Assembly: GCA_022009755.1 (NCBI GenBank)
Contig: CP091722.1
Span: 1,310,001-1,374,000 of the forward strand
Direction: 5' to 3'
From: Oscillospiraceae bacterium
GTDB lineage: Bacteria; Bacillota; Clostridia; Christensenellales; QALW01
Length of the DNA: 64,000 bases
The position numbers and the translations under genes were made by a program. The notes beneath the pieces are model-generated. The model did not search any database, had not been told where the DNA came from, and saw nothing but the letters and a program-made list of their open reading frames with translations. Shown one piece after another: positions 6,952 through 16,973 of this stretch (positions are counted from its first letter, which is position 1; every line of letters starts with the position of its first letter).

Positions 6952-9702
6952 CTATTCCCCTGCCGAATCAACCAGCCGGAAGCGTAGGACGGTGTCGGGA
7001 TATGCACACGCAAGCGCAAAGGTAAGCTCATATTTCCCGGTTGCGGAATTGTAATAGCATTGCCTGCATTCACCCTCCGATACTCCGCGCAAAGCAGCAA
7101 CGCTCGCCCATTCTCCGTTTGTGAAAACCTGCGCCGTAAAGCCGAAGGGCCGGTCAAGGCCGGTTACCGTCACGGGCAGATGTCCGTTGCCGCCCGATAT
7201 CACAACCTCCGCACCGTTTTCCTGCGCCTCTATGCTCAGGGGATATTTTCTTTTAATTTCTCCCCGTACCGCCTCCGCTTCATAAGCATCTCGCTGCACA
7301 AACAAGCGGCATATAGCCTCTGCATAATTTTCCTTTGGCAGATCCAGCACGGCCGGATTGGTGCCGTAATACCCGTTTTCTCCTTCACCGTTATGCGTCG
7401 GCAGCGCGGTAAACATCACCGTGCCGCACACCGTGCTGCCCGCCTTTATGGTGTCTCCCACCTCCGCTGCAGGGCAAAGCTCCGCCACCGGGCTCAAATA
7501 TGCCGTTCCGAAGGCCGGCGTGCTCATATTTATGCTTAATGCGGGCTTATCATATGTTTTTCCGTTTATGCTTGCTTCAAAGGATACAACATCCATCATC
7601 TTGTTTGCAGGTCTGCCGTAGGCCTCCACATACTTTTCGCAATCCCTAAACAGCACATACAGCCCCTTCCCCGGTATTTCCGCGCGCTGCTGTGTCTGTG
7701 CGCCGATATACCCCTTTTCCAAGCCCAAGGTGCTTATATCGCCGTTTTTATACACGGTATCTCCCAAAGTAATATCACACGGCCCGTCCAGATTTCCCAC
7801 CCGTACCCTGCTGTAAGAGGTATTGTAGTTGTCCGTTCCCAGCGAATAGAACGCAAGCCGGGAAAACTCCGTGTCCTTAAGGAAGGTATATTTGAAGCTG
7901 TGCCACACACGCGCCGCATCATCGGTGCCCGACATATTCACGGTGTATTCCGCTGCAATGGCCTCGTCCTGCGTCATCATCGTATATACCGTCTGCGTCA
8001 TTACCGGACCCGGCATCATAAAGCGCGTGGTTATGCTCTTCATATTTATCTGCTCGCCCTGAGCGTTATAATAGTTAAGAAAGCCCGCGCCGGATACTCC
8101 GTTGCTCCAGTTGTATTTTTCTCCCCTTATTCCGTAAGTAAGAAAGGGCAGTATATCGTTTACAAATGCACGGGTACCGTGAGCCATCTCCGGGTCATAG
8201 CAGAAGGATTCCCCGAAGGAGCCTATCGCGCTGGTCTCCCACTGCTGGAAGTTGCCGCCCCAGCCCGCAAGGCACAGCTGCGAATGGCTCGCCGAGTATA
8301 CTCCGCCCCATGTCGCATAGCTTATGCACAGCTCATAGGTTACGCTCTTACCCGCCGGTATGTCCAACATCGTATACCCGTGGAACCATGTCCCCGACCA
8401 GTACCGCTTGGGATCGTTCTTTGCCGCATATGTCGCGTCCGTTCTTTTGTTGGAATACGAGTGCCAGTTCTTGCTCAGCTGCACCTGTACGCCTATCGGC
8501 TCCCCGGTCTGCGCGTCCCGGAGCATCGGCGCAAAGCCCTCCACGCCGAACTTCTTCTCCTTGTAAAACTGTATCGGCAGCTTTATGTCCGCCGCGCTGC
8601 TGTTGGTTATGGTAAAGCGCAGACGGTCATATTTCAGCAGATCCTCTTCGTTCCTGTTGTATTCCCCCGGTCTGCGTGTTCATCATCTTGTCTATGTTCA
8701 CGCTCAGATAGCCCTTTGGAGGTATCTATTGCCGCCTCGTGGGTCTTGCCGTCGGTAGGCGATTCCTCCACCGCCCTTTCCTCCAGCGCCTCCCGCGCGG
8801 TATAGTTTATAGCATCCTGCGTGCTTGCCTTAACCGACGGCAGCAGCACCACTCCAAACCCCGTAAAGGTGTTCTTTTTCCAGAGTAAGCCCCGTGCAGG
8901 TTATAACTATCTCTCCCTCTTCCGTCTTAAGGCTTACGCCCTCCTTTGCGGGCAGTATTATGCTGAACCCCGCGCCGCCCGGCTCACTCACCGTAAGGGC
9001 GCGCCCCGAGCAGCTGCTTTTTTGCTCGGTATAGCTCTCCGGCAGCACCAGACGCAGCTCCAGCCCCTTGCCTTCCGTCTTTTCATCCGGCGAGAACAGC
9101 GAGAACTCTATGGACATATGCTCCGGCGTCGCCGCATACTCCACCCGCCCCCGCAGCTTGTCTATGCCCGAGAACTTCATGCTCATCACATCTATCCTCT
9201 GCATATACCGTCCGCTTTCCAATATCCTGGAGGTTATGCTGCCGCCCCCCACCGCTTCCATGCCGGAATAGCCGCAGCGCTCTCCGCTTTCATCTATCAC
9301 CGCAAAGCGCGTGCGTATATGCGCAAGAGAATCTATAAGCTCGTTGTTGGCCTTGCCCGCCTCCGATTCCGATATCTCCTGCTCTATCGCGCCGAAGGTG
9401 TTAAGTGTGCCCGTAAGCGTGCTTACGCTCATGCCGTAATACCCCGTCTGCATGTTCATCTGCCATTTGCCGCCCCGGTTGAAGCCGTCTCTCCACCACA
9501 TGGCGGTATAATCCCTCACCTGCGGCTGCTGTATCACATTCCCGTTTTCATCATATAAAAACTCCCGTCCGCTGGGCGTTGCCTGCTCCGTCTGCCCCGA
9601 TTGTGTCTGCGTGGGCTGCACGGTCGTCTGTTCCGGTGTGCATGCGCAAAGCAGCAGCACCGCCGCCGTCAGCATTATTATTGCCGTAAGAAGTTTTTTC
9701 AT
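6952..9702 (-). CDS. Very large lipoprotein, unknown function (three frame breaks)
   Basis: The N-terminus (9702) has a lipoprotein signal with lipobox LLCAC, then a Gln/Thr-rich linker. Conceptually joined it is about 915 residues. The frame breaks at three places: the T run 8875-8879, CCC at 8712-8714 and the C run 8664-8668. Each is resolved by removing one base, and total length then fits a single frame. The peptides on both sides have similar Trp/Tyr/Gly-rich, beta-type composition (for example MWWRDGFNRGGKW and TWFHGYTMLDIPAGKSV), so this is one secreted protein. I recognise no catalytic motif. It may be a carbohydrate-related surface protein, but that is a guess. Confidence 0.6.
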
Positions 9703-9933
9703 TTTCCCCTCTTTTTATAATTTTTATAAAGAAATATATAAATAAAATGCAATAAAATCAAACACAAAAGCCGATTTGATGTGCTTCCTGAACTATTATA
9801 GCATCCCGAAAATGCCTTGCATATACACAATCGTAGTTTTTTATATGTCAATTCTAACATTTTGTCGCGTCTGCCGCAGCGTTGTTCCGCAATAAAATGC
9901 CGTAAAACACTAAAAAATTGTAAAAACAAAAAT

Positions 9934-9966
9934 AAAAAAATCCCCCACAACACCAATTGTGGAGGA
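9934..9966 (-). terminator. Terminator of the ferredoxin gene
   Basis: Read on the minus strand, TCC-CCACAA pairs with TTGTGG-GGA and is followed by ATTTTTTTAT, 70 bp beyond the ferredoxin stop codon. Confidence 0.75.
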
Positions 9967-10036
9967 AATGTACCGCAAAAGCATCATACTATACAAACGC
10001 CGTATAATATTTCAGTACAAAAACAACCCCTGTTTA

Positions 10037-10207
10037 TTAAGCCTTCTGGGGAGCATCAACGGGGCATACATCGGCGCAGGCACCGCACTCAATGCAGGTA
10101 TCGGCATCGATAACATATTTGTCCTCGCCCTCGGAGATCGCGGACACCGGGCACTCGCCCTCGCAGGAACCGCATTTGATGCATTTGTCATCAATTTCAT
10201 ATGCCAT
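10037..10207 (-). CDS. 2[4Fe-4S] ferredoxin
   Basis: A 56-residue clostridial-type ferredoxin. Both cluster motifs are complete: CIKCGSCEGECP near residues 9-20 and CIECGACADVCP near 38-49, with the internal pseudo-twofold repeat usual for the family. A perfect AAGGAGG lies 8 bases before the ATG at 10207. It is a soluble low-potential electron carrier, most likely reduced by enzymes such as the PFOR at 57-60 kb. It has its own promoter and terminator, so it is a single-gene transcript. Confidence 0.96.
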   Translation of the reverse strand: MAYEIDDKCIKCGSCEGECPVSAISEGEDKYVIDADTCIECGACADVCPVDAPQKA

Positions 10208-10279
10208 GGGATAAGCCTCCTTTTCTAAACAGAATTATTTATGCTTCTACGGTTCATACCGTATCACATTTATTATGCT

Positions 10280-10307
10280 ATTATAACATATTATCTTGCT
10301 TTTGCAA
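10280..10307 (-). promoter_or_regulatory. Promoter of the ferredoxin gene
   Basis: On the minus strand TTGCAA (10307-10302) and TATAAT (10285-10280) are 16 bp apart. The TTGCAA overlaps a small CTTGC-GCAAG hairpin that may also help end the ricT transcript. Confidence 0.65.
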
Positions 10308-10330
10308 GCGGAAAAGCAAACTTTGTATCA

Positions 10331-11684
10331 TTATTCCTTAGCCGTTTCCTTGCTTTGGGCACCGGAACGCGAATGCGCATTTGCCTGCTGCCGTCTGTCT
10401 CCGCGGGGTTCAGCCCCGCCGCGCGCAGCCTCCGGCTGCTGCACATTCTGCGCGCCGCCCTGTCTTTGCTGCTTCCCCTGCGGCATACGCCCCTGCCTGT
10501 TTTTGGGCGGCCTGTTAAACGGCTTGCCCTGTGCGCCGTTTTGCGCTCCGTTTTGCGCATCGGGCCGCGCCTCATTCTGCCCGCCTGCCGCCCTCGGATA
10601 CGGACGCTTCTTTTTCGGCTTCTTTACCGATCTTTCCGCATTGCTTCTATGCGCCGCGCCTTCTGCCGCCGAACGCTCCTCTTCCCTGCTCTCCTGCGCG
10701 CTTTTCCCGGCCTCCGCCGCAGTATTCACCCTGCCTTTTTTGTTTCTGTCCCGCTGCGGCCGGTTCTTTTCCTGCTTCACGGTATCCGCCGCACTGTCCT
10801 CCGCAGCTTCGCACAGGTCCTCGTTTTGTTCCGTTCCTGCCGCTTCTGCCTCCGAATCCGCAGCGCTTCCCGGCGCTACGGGAGTAAGCTCTTTATAGTA
10901 GTATTCTCTTATATCAACGGCGTCCCCCGGCAGCGTCAGCTTCACCTTTACCCGCTCGCGCAGCATATTTAGCTCGCATACTCTTCCCACGCCGTCGCGG
11001 CAGCGCACCTCGGTGCCTATTTTCGGCAGCAGCTTCCGTGTAAGCTCATAATGATTCTGCTCATATTTAAGGCAGCACATAAGCCGTCCGCACAAGCCGC
11101 TTATTTTGCTTGGATTCAGGGACAGCCCCTGTTCCTTTGCCATTTTAATGGAAACGGGCTGAAATTCCGAAAGAAACTGATTGCAGCAGCAGGGCAGCCC
11201 GCACGGCCCCAGCCCGCCCAGCATTTTTGGCTTCATCTCTCGCCCCTATCTGGCGCAGCTCTATACGGGTCTTGAAGGCGGCGGCAAGGTCCTTTACCAG
11301 CTCGCGGAAATCCACCCTGCCCTCCGATGTAAAATAGAAAACAATCTTTGAGCCGTCAAAGCCGTACTCCACGCGCACAAGCTTCATATCCAGCCCGTGC
11401 TTTCGTATTTTTTCTTCGGCTAAAGCCGCAGCCTCCTTTTCGCGGCGGCGGTTCTGCTCCGCCTGTTCTATATCCTTGGGGGTAGCTATACGCAGTATCT
11501 CCTTCAGCGGAGCCACAATCTCTGCATCGGTAACATCCCGCGTACCTATAACCACCTCCGCAAACTCCACCCCCTGCGAGGTTTCCACAATAACACCGGA
11601 GCCCTCCTTTATTACATAGCGGCCCGGATCAAAATAGTACACCTTGCCGTTGCCGCGGAAGCGTACTCCGATTATCTTTGCCAT
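10331..11684 (-). CDS. ricT: RicT/YaaT-like PSP1 protein with disordered basic tail (one frame break)
   Basis: PSP1-domain protein; in Bacillus the RicT-RicA-RicF complex carries Fe-S clusters and influences RNase Y. The frame breaks at the T run 11224-11228 (coding-strand A5), where removing one base restores the family sequence DEAKMLGG. Joined, it has about 450 residues. PSP1 occupies about 60-260, with cysteine motifs GPCGLPCCCNQF and GLCGRLMCC fitting the cluster ligands. Beyond residue 290 it is a long Gln/Arg/Lys/Glu-rich low-complexity tail ending in QSKETAKE. The start overlaps holB by 13 bases, so the two are translationally coupled. Confidence 0.88.
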
Positions 11685-12580
11685 ACGGTTTCTCCTATTA
11701 TAAAGTCGCGGGCCAGCTTATCGCATATAAGCCCGTAATTGATATTTCCTTTAAGCCTTGTAAGCGCCTGATTTATTGCGCGTATACGCATAAGCGTCCT
11801 CACATCCGAAGGATTTTCCTCCAGCTTGAGCGCCAGCAGGCTTTCCGAGGCGCGCAGCATCTCCTCGGCATTATCCTTTGCTTGGTTAAGCACAAACCAC
11901 ACCTTGTAAAAGCTGCCGGAATCCGCAGCCGTAAGCAGGCTGTGCGCTTTCTCCGCACCGGGCGCCTCACCGCAAGCGGCAGCAATCGCCGCACCGATGC
12001 ACCCGCCGCTGGCTGCGGCGGCCCTATCCGCCGTCTGCGCGTCCGTCCCGCGCCGCACAAGCTGTGCCGCAACAGCCTCCCGGCTTCGTTCTCCAATGCG
12101 TATTATACGGCAGCGCGACCTTACCGTAGAAAGCAGCTGCTCGGGATATGCGCTTATAAGTATAAAAACTGCGCTGCCCTCAGGCTCCTCCAGCGTTTTA
12201 AGCAGACAGTTCTGCGCCGCCTGCGTCATCTTATGGGCATCGTTTATTATAAATACCCGGCGTCCTCCCTCGTACGAGGTTTCCTGCGCATGCTCGCAAA
12301 GCGTGCGTATATCATCGGCCGCAATGCTTTTTTTTGAGGAGGAAAATATATGCACATCCGGATGCTTATCCTCCGTTACCCTGCGGCATATGCCGCATTC
12401 AAGGCAGGGCGGAGCCTCGCTTGCGCACAAAAGAGCAGCTGCAATCAGATGCGCAAAGGTACGCTTGCCGGTACCGGGCTGCCCCGTTATAAGATAAGCG
12501 TGCACTCCCCTCCCCCTTGCGGCAGAGGCTTTAAGACGCGCAAATTCACTGCCCGAAAGCAGCAACGAAATATCTTCCAT
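11672..12580 (-). CDS. holB: DNA polymerase III delta-prime subunit
   Basis: The 302-residue clamp-loader subunit of the replicative polymerase. It has a P-loop-like GQPGTGKRT (about residues 33-41), a zinc-module cysteine cluster with spacing C-x6-C-x2-C-x2-C (about 53-66), and the sensor-type STVRSRCRII. It lies 3 bp after darA and overlaps ricT, as in the Firmicutes darA-holB-ricT order. The frame is intact. It is a little short at the C-terminus for the family. Confidence 0.93.
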   Translation of the reverse strand: MEDISLLLSGSEFARLKASAARGRGVHAYLITGQPGTGKRTFAHLIAAALLCASEAPPCLECGICRRVTEDKHPDVHIFSSSKKSIAADDIRTLCEHAQETSYEGGRRVFIINDAHKMTQAAQNCLLKTLEEPEGSAVFILISAYPEQLLSTVRSRCRIIRIGERSREAVAAQLVRRGTDAQTADRAAAASGGCIGAAIAAACGEAPGAEKAHSLLTAADSGSFYKVWFVLNQAKDNAEEMLRASESLLALKLEENPSDVRTLMRIRAINQALTRLKGNINYGLICDKLARDFIIGETVWQR

Positions 12581-12583
12581 GAA

Positions 12584-12922
12584 TCAGAACTTTGAAAAGC
12601 GGCAAACTTCCATAACGAACACCGTTGCGCCGCCCACCATAATTTCAATGCTGCCGGGCAGAGAGCCGCTTGCCATGGAGCCCGGCTCCAGCGCGGTAAG
12701 CCCGGAGCTTACCGTCTGTCTGCGGCTTTTGCACACCCGCTCAATAACGGCCAGCGCACTGTCCAGCTTTTCATCCTGCACGCCGGTCAGCAGCGTCGTA
12801 TTTCCCGAACGCAGAAAGCCGCCCGTGGTGGCAAGCTTAGTCACGCCGTATCCTTCCTTCATAAGGGCGCTTATAAGCCGCCCGGAATCCTCATCCTGTA
12901 CAATGGCTATTATCAGCTTCAT
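12584..12922 (-). CDS. darA: c-di-AMP receptor DarA/PstA
   Basis: The 112-residue PII-like protein of the cyclic-di-AMP receptor family. It matches the family throughout: MKLIIAIVQDEDSGRLI at the start, GVTKLATTGGFLRSGNTTLL in the ligand loop, and GGATVFV near the end. It binds c-di-AMP as a trimer, and downstream effects are poorly known. AGGA lies 5 bases before the ATG. The c-di-AMP phosphodiesterase PgpH is encoded at 24.8-27.1 kb. It is the first gene of the darA-holB-ricT operon. Confidence 0.96.
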   Translation of the reverse strand: MKLIIAIVQDEDSGRLISALMKEGYGVTKLATTGGFLRSGNTTLLTGVQDEKLDSALAVIERVCKSRRQTVSSGLTALEPGSMASGSLPGSIEIMVGGATVFVMEVCRFSKF

Positions 12923-13130
12923 TTTGTCCTGCTTTCCCGCCGCAGCGCCAAATCCTCTGCGTGCGCTTTTTATAATTTATAACCGCCGCTCCATGCCGCA
13001 GTTTGCTTTATCGCTTCTCATTTTATTATACCCTAAAAACCGTTAAAGGGCAATAGTCATTTTTCCGCGGAATATGAATTTTCCGCAGCTGCTTATAACG
13101 CCTTTCCGGCAAAAAGCCCATCCTTATGCA

Positions 13131-13162
13131 AAAAAAGCCGCGCAGCAGGGGATCTGCGCGGC
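13131..13162 (-). terminator. Terminator of the nusG-Gx-deacetylase operon
   Basis: Read on the minus strand, GCCGCGCAG pairs with CTGCGCGGC and is followed by six T. It falls inside an open stretch that would otherwise extend the deacetylase frame, so the real stop of that gene is upstream of it. The rest of 12923-13130 shows nothing clear. Confidence 0.85.
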
Positions 13163-13224
13163 CGAGCCTCAAAGGCTCATAACGGAGGTAATGTATAAGC
13201 TGATTCATAAAATATATATCATTT

Positions 13225-14799
13225 TTATGAGATCCTCTGCGGGATTTTTTATGCGGCTTCCGTACAAGCAGCGCAATTGCTCCCGCAGCCGCAAGCAGCA
13301 TTGCCGCGGCGGCATACAGCACCATTCGCCTGTTGTTTTCCGTCCCGTCATTATCCTGCTTACCAGTTACGGATGCCTCGGGCGTAGGGTACGGCGCCAC
13401 TTCTGCCGTTTCTGTCGGCGCCGCCGCAGACGGGGCTGCGGTAGGCGTTGCGGTCGGAATCGCAGTGATTGTAGCGGTCGGTGTTGCAGCAGGAGTCATG
13501 GCAGGTGTTGCAGTAGGAATAGCGGTCGGCGATGCCGTGGGAGTTGCGGCCGCTGTTTCCGATGGGGCTGCCGTAGGAGTTGCCGTAGGAGTTACCGATG
13601 TCCCCGGTTTATCTCTGCCCGGTCTTGGCGGCAGCTCCACGCTCCAGGTTATGCTCTCAGCGGTAAGCGAGCGGTCATAATTGGCGTCTATACCCGCAAA
13701 AAAGCCCTTATTGTCATAGCCTACGGTGCTGTATCTAAGCCCGAACAGGCTGTTATCCCACTTTTCCCCGCTTATTGCAAGCCGAAAACGCTTATCCTGA
13801 TTCTTTCTTTGAGAAACATGCGCAAGATAGCCGTGCACGGCCACCTCTGCGGCATTTTTGTTTTCAAAGGCCGCGAGCGGCTTTGCATAATTAAGCCGTA
13901 TCTGATTCTTTCCGTACAGGTGTATATACAGCTTCTTTACGCTCCATACGCCGTATTGTTCCGCACTTTCCGGGTATCTGCTCGGGTCGGCCGCCGCAAG
14001 CACGGCTTCGTCCACCAGGCTCGCCGTAAACTTGTGCGCGCCGTGTCCGTATTCTCCGTTAAAGTCATGCGTCACCACTATTTGCGGCCTGCGCCGTCGT
14101 ATAAGCTCCACAAATCGGCCCAGTATATATTCCTTTCCGCCCCATTTCTGCTCCAGCACGGACGGCTTCTCGTACAGATCCCTAAAGCCGAGGAAATCAG
14201 GATAATGCCGCACGCCCACTCGCCACAGCCCCTCCAGTGCTTCATCCATGCGCACCCGACTTTTCCCGACAGTGTAGGCAACCGTAACCGTTTTGCCGCT
14301 GTCAATAAACAGGGGCATAAGCCCGCCCATAAATATCTCTTCATCATCCTGATGCGTACTTATAAGCAATATATCGGTGCTTTGCGGCGCGTCCTTCCAC
14401 TCGTGCGTCGGCTCCGCATAAAAATCGGCGCGGCAAAGAGCGTTCTGGCATAAAAACTCAATATGCACCTTCTTTGCGCGCTCCGGCATGGTCAGGCAGT
14501 ATTCCGGCTTGTCCCCGCTGTGAGTTTTGTCGGTAAGCTTCTCTCCGTTTGAGTCAAAAGTGGTAACCCTTGCGCTGAAGCCGGGAAGACGAAAGCGCAG
14601 CAGCATATACCGCTTGCCCTGCGGAATTTCCGTTTGAAAGCTGTCGCCGCTTCCGAACTTCCAATATGTGCTTATTTTTTTGTCATATATATTTGATAAA
14701 TTATTGTTCTTCGGATGTGCAAACGCCGATGACGCAAATGCGCACATTATCAGCATGCACCCAAGACTCATAATAAAAAAATGACAGTATCCGTTTCAT
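13225..14799 (-). CDS. Exported PIG-L-type (LmbE-like) deacetylase with Thr/Pro stalk and membrane anchor (frame breaks at both ends)
   Basis: The start is the ATG at 14799 after AGGGGG. Removing one base from the 7-base A run 14775-14781 joins MKRILSFF to IMSLGCMLIMCAFASSAFA, giving a clean signal peptide. The PIG-L domain (about 140-350) has zinc motif STHQDDEEIFMGG and THDFNGEYGHGAH. A discoidin-like N-domain and a Thr/Ala/Pro repeat stalk (about 425-490) precede a transmembrane helix and a basic end. PIG-L enzymes remove acetyl groups from N-acetylated sugars. The frame runs past a terminator, so a second indel at the T run 13245-13250 is likely; the stop at 13225 is my best estimate. Confidence 0.75.
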
Positions 14800-14840
14800 A
14801 AATATATTCCCCCTGCAATATATTACCGTGTTTTTCTCTT

Positions 14841-15389
14841 TTAATGTACTCCCGTTTTTTCCGCATCTTCCTTTGCTGCTCTGCCGCCCGCCCGTACCCG
14901 TTTCTGTATTCCCCATGCCGTAAATCCGGTAATAAGCCCTGTGGGAATTGCCGCAAGCAGCAATGCCGGCAGATAGTAAAACACCGCTGCGGAGCCTGTT
15001 ATAACGGCGCACACCGCCACCTGAGCCGTATTATGCGCCGCCGCGCCGCCGACGGATATACCCGGCGCACCGAATACCCCCGTCCGCTTTAGTATATAGG
15101 ATACCGCAAAGGAGCACACCGCCCCGGCAAAGGACATCGCAAACCCGCTCAGATTGCCCAAAAGCAGCCCGCTTAAAACCACGCGCGCCAGCGATACGGC
15201 CAAAGCATAACCCGCAGGCCGGCACAGCAGCAGCGTAAGCACCGCAGCATTGGCAAGCCCCAGCTTTATCCCCGGCAGAGGAATCGGAAGCGGAAACAGC
15301 GATTCAATATACGAAAGCACCATTGCGCACGACAGAAAAACCGCGCATTCGCATAACGCACGCAGGCGCGCGCTATATTCCTTTCTCAT
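14841..15389 (-). CDS. Gx-type membrane transporter (Hpre_diP_synt_I family)
   Basis: The ATG at 15389 overlaps the stop of the NusG-II gene by four bases (ATGA), which sets the start. The 182-residue product is a polytopic membrane protein of about five helices. The family signature is in the first third: PLPIPLPGIKLGLANAAVLT, with Gly-rich turns such as GNLSGFAMSFAGA. The family is often labelled heptaprenyl diphosphate synthase component I or Gx transporter. By genomic context it is linked to extracytosolic flavinylation and electron-transfer loci. Its substrate is not established. Confidence 0.88.
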   Translation of the reverse strand: MRKEYSARLRALCECAVFLSCAMVLSYIESLFPLPIPLPGIKLGLANAAVLTLLLCRPAGYALAVSLARVVLSGLLLGNLSGFAMSFAGAVCSFAVSYILKRTGVFGAPGISVGGAAAHNTAQVAVCAVITGSAAVFYYLPALLLAAIPTGLITGFTAWGIQKRVRAGGRAAKEDAEKTGVH

Positions 15390-15739
15390 CGGCTTACTCC
15401 GTCCGGCCCGTCCCCGGTTATTGTTACGCTCAGCCTGTGCGGAAGACACACTATGCTGCTGCCCGCATTTTCAATTTTTCCGCAGCGCACGCAGTCCCCG
15501 CCGCAGTCCGCCTCCGTTATTCTTACGGCGCCCGAGCTTATCTCCAGCGTATTGCTGCCCTCAGGAAAGGAAAGCACCAGTGTCGTATCCTCATCCAGGG
15601 GCAAAACGCGTACCGTTTCCCCCGCATGTGTCACTACAACGCTTTTTTTCTGCGCACTGTTTCCCATGGAAAAAAATAAAACCAGTCCGAATGCACATAA
15701 CGCCACGATGGCAATTATTAAAATATCAGCCTTTTTCAT
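15386..15739 (-). CDS. NusG domain II-containing membrane-anchored protein
   Basis: The 117-residue protein has an N-terminal membrane anchor (ADILIIAIVALCAFGLVLFF) and one NusG-domain-II fold facing outward. The conserved cysteine pair region DCGGDCVRCGKIENAG, then IVCLPHRLSVTI, is diagnostic of the group found with ApbE and Gx transporters. GGAGGAAAAG precedes the ATG. It is the first gene of a probable three-gene transcript with the Gx transporter and the PIG-L deacetylase. Its role is thought to be in extracytosolic redox systems; the exact function is unknown. Confidence 0.9.
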   Translation of the reverse strand: MKKADILIIAIVALCAFGLVLFFSMGNSAQKKSVVVTHAGETVRVLPLDEDTTLVLSFPEGSNTLEISSGAVRITEADCGGDCVRCGKIENAGSSIVCLPHRLSVTITGDGPDGVSR

Positions 15740-15791
15740 TCTTTTCCTCCGCCGTCATGCAGCACCGAACGCCCTTTCCGTTCTTTTTTTA

Positions 15792-15820
15792 ATTATAGCA
15801 CCGAAAACAAAGATTTTCAA
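15792..15820 (-). promoter_or_regulatory. Promoter of the NusG-II/Gx operon
   Basis: On the minus strand TTGAAA (15820-15815) and TATAAT (15797-15792) are 17 bp apart, about 50 bp before the NusG-II start. Confidence 0.75.
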
Positions 15821-15916
15821 GCCGCATCTTGCTGCCGTTTGTAAGAATTTTGTCTGTTTCTGTCCTTTTACGCACCAAACCCCGCATTTATCCGCACCCA
15901 TACAGCCCGTAACTCC

Positions 15917-15945
15917 TTGCAAAAAACAAAAAAAGCCTGTAAAAT
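15917..15945 (+). promoter_or_regulatory. Promoter of the apbE gene
   Basis: TTGCAA (15917-15922) and TAAAAT (15940-15945) are 17 bp apart, 35 bp before the start codon and divergent from the NusG-II promoter. Confidence 0.6.
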
Positions 15946-15980
15946 AGGCCTTGAATTATTAATTTACGGGGTGTTTCCCA

Positions 15981-16921
15981 ATGAAAACGCATCGTTTTTC
16001 GCCCTTTGTTTCACTTGTGCTTGCATGTGCTTTTATATTTATACTGCCCCTTTCCTCCGGCTGTGCCCCAAAGCAGCTTTCACGCACCGAATACCTTATG
16101 GATACCGTTGTAAGCGTAAAGCTGTTTGATTTTTCCGATACGGCCGTGCTGGATGAAATGTTTTCCATGGTACGGCAGCTGGAGCGGGATTTCTCCTGCC
16201 GCGCAGACGGCGAGCTATCCCGGCTCAATGCCGCCGGGTTCGGCAGCATAAGCCCGGAGCTTGAGCAGCTGTTAAGCACCGCTCTTGAGGTATGCCGCCT
16301 TTCACGGGGCGCCTTTGATATAACCGTGCGCCCCTATACCGAGCTTTGGGATTTTTCCGCCGGCACGGTGCCCGATAAAGCGGCGCTTGAAGCAGCGTCC
16401 GAAAGCGTGGACTACCGCCGCATAACCCTTACAAGCGGCTATGCTGACCTGGGCGGCACCCGGCTGGACTTGGGCGGCTGCGCCAAGGCTATATATGCGC
16501 CCGCGCAGCGGATCTTCTTCGTCAAAGGGGCGTAAAAAGCGCGATACTTGATTTCGGCGGCAACATTTACTGCATCGGCAGCAAGGGCGGCCGCCCCTTC
16601 TCCGTTGCCGTTGCAGACCCTAAAGGCGGAGTGCTGAGCGAATATCTCAGCCTTGAGGACGCCTGCGCCGTCACCTCCGGCATATATCAGCGCCGTTTTG
16701 AAAAGGATGGCGTAACCTACCATCACATACTCAATCCCGCCACCGGAATGCCGGAAAACAACCTCCTTGCCTCCGCAACGGTAATATGCGATGACCCCTG
16801 CCTTGCCGATTGCCTCAGCACCGCCGTTATGGTCGCAGGCAGCAGTGATTTTTTATCCGCATACAATAAAAATATCCGCATATTGGCAGTGTACAGAAGC
16901 GGTGAGGTAAAATGGCTGTAA
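15981..16921 (+). CDS. apbE: FAD:protein FMN transferase, lipoprotein (one frame break)
   Basis: ApbE moves FMN from FAD onto Thr residues of exported flavoproteins. The product has a lipoprotein signal with lipobox LSSGC, then the ApbE domain: the YLMDTVVSVKLFD start, GAFDITVRP, and LGGCAKGYI after repair. The frame breaks at GG 16487-16488; one added G restores it, giving 313 residues. The second half has the Mg-binding region CAVTSGIYQRRF, HILNPATG and ADCLSTAVMV. It is divergent from the NusG-II/Gx genes, which supports a flavinylation locus. No FMN-accepting substrate is encoded nearby. Confidence 0.9.
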
Positions 16922-16973
16922 ATGCCCTCAAAACCCGCAGCTGTCCCGGAAGCAGCACCCCGCCCTCCCTGCT

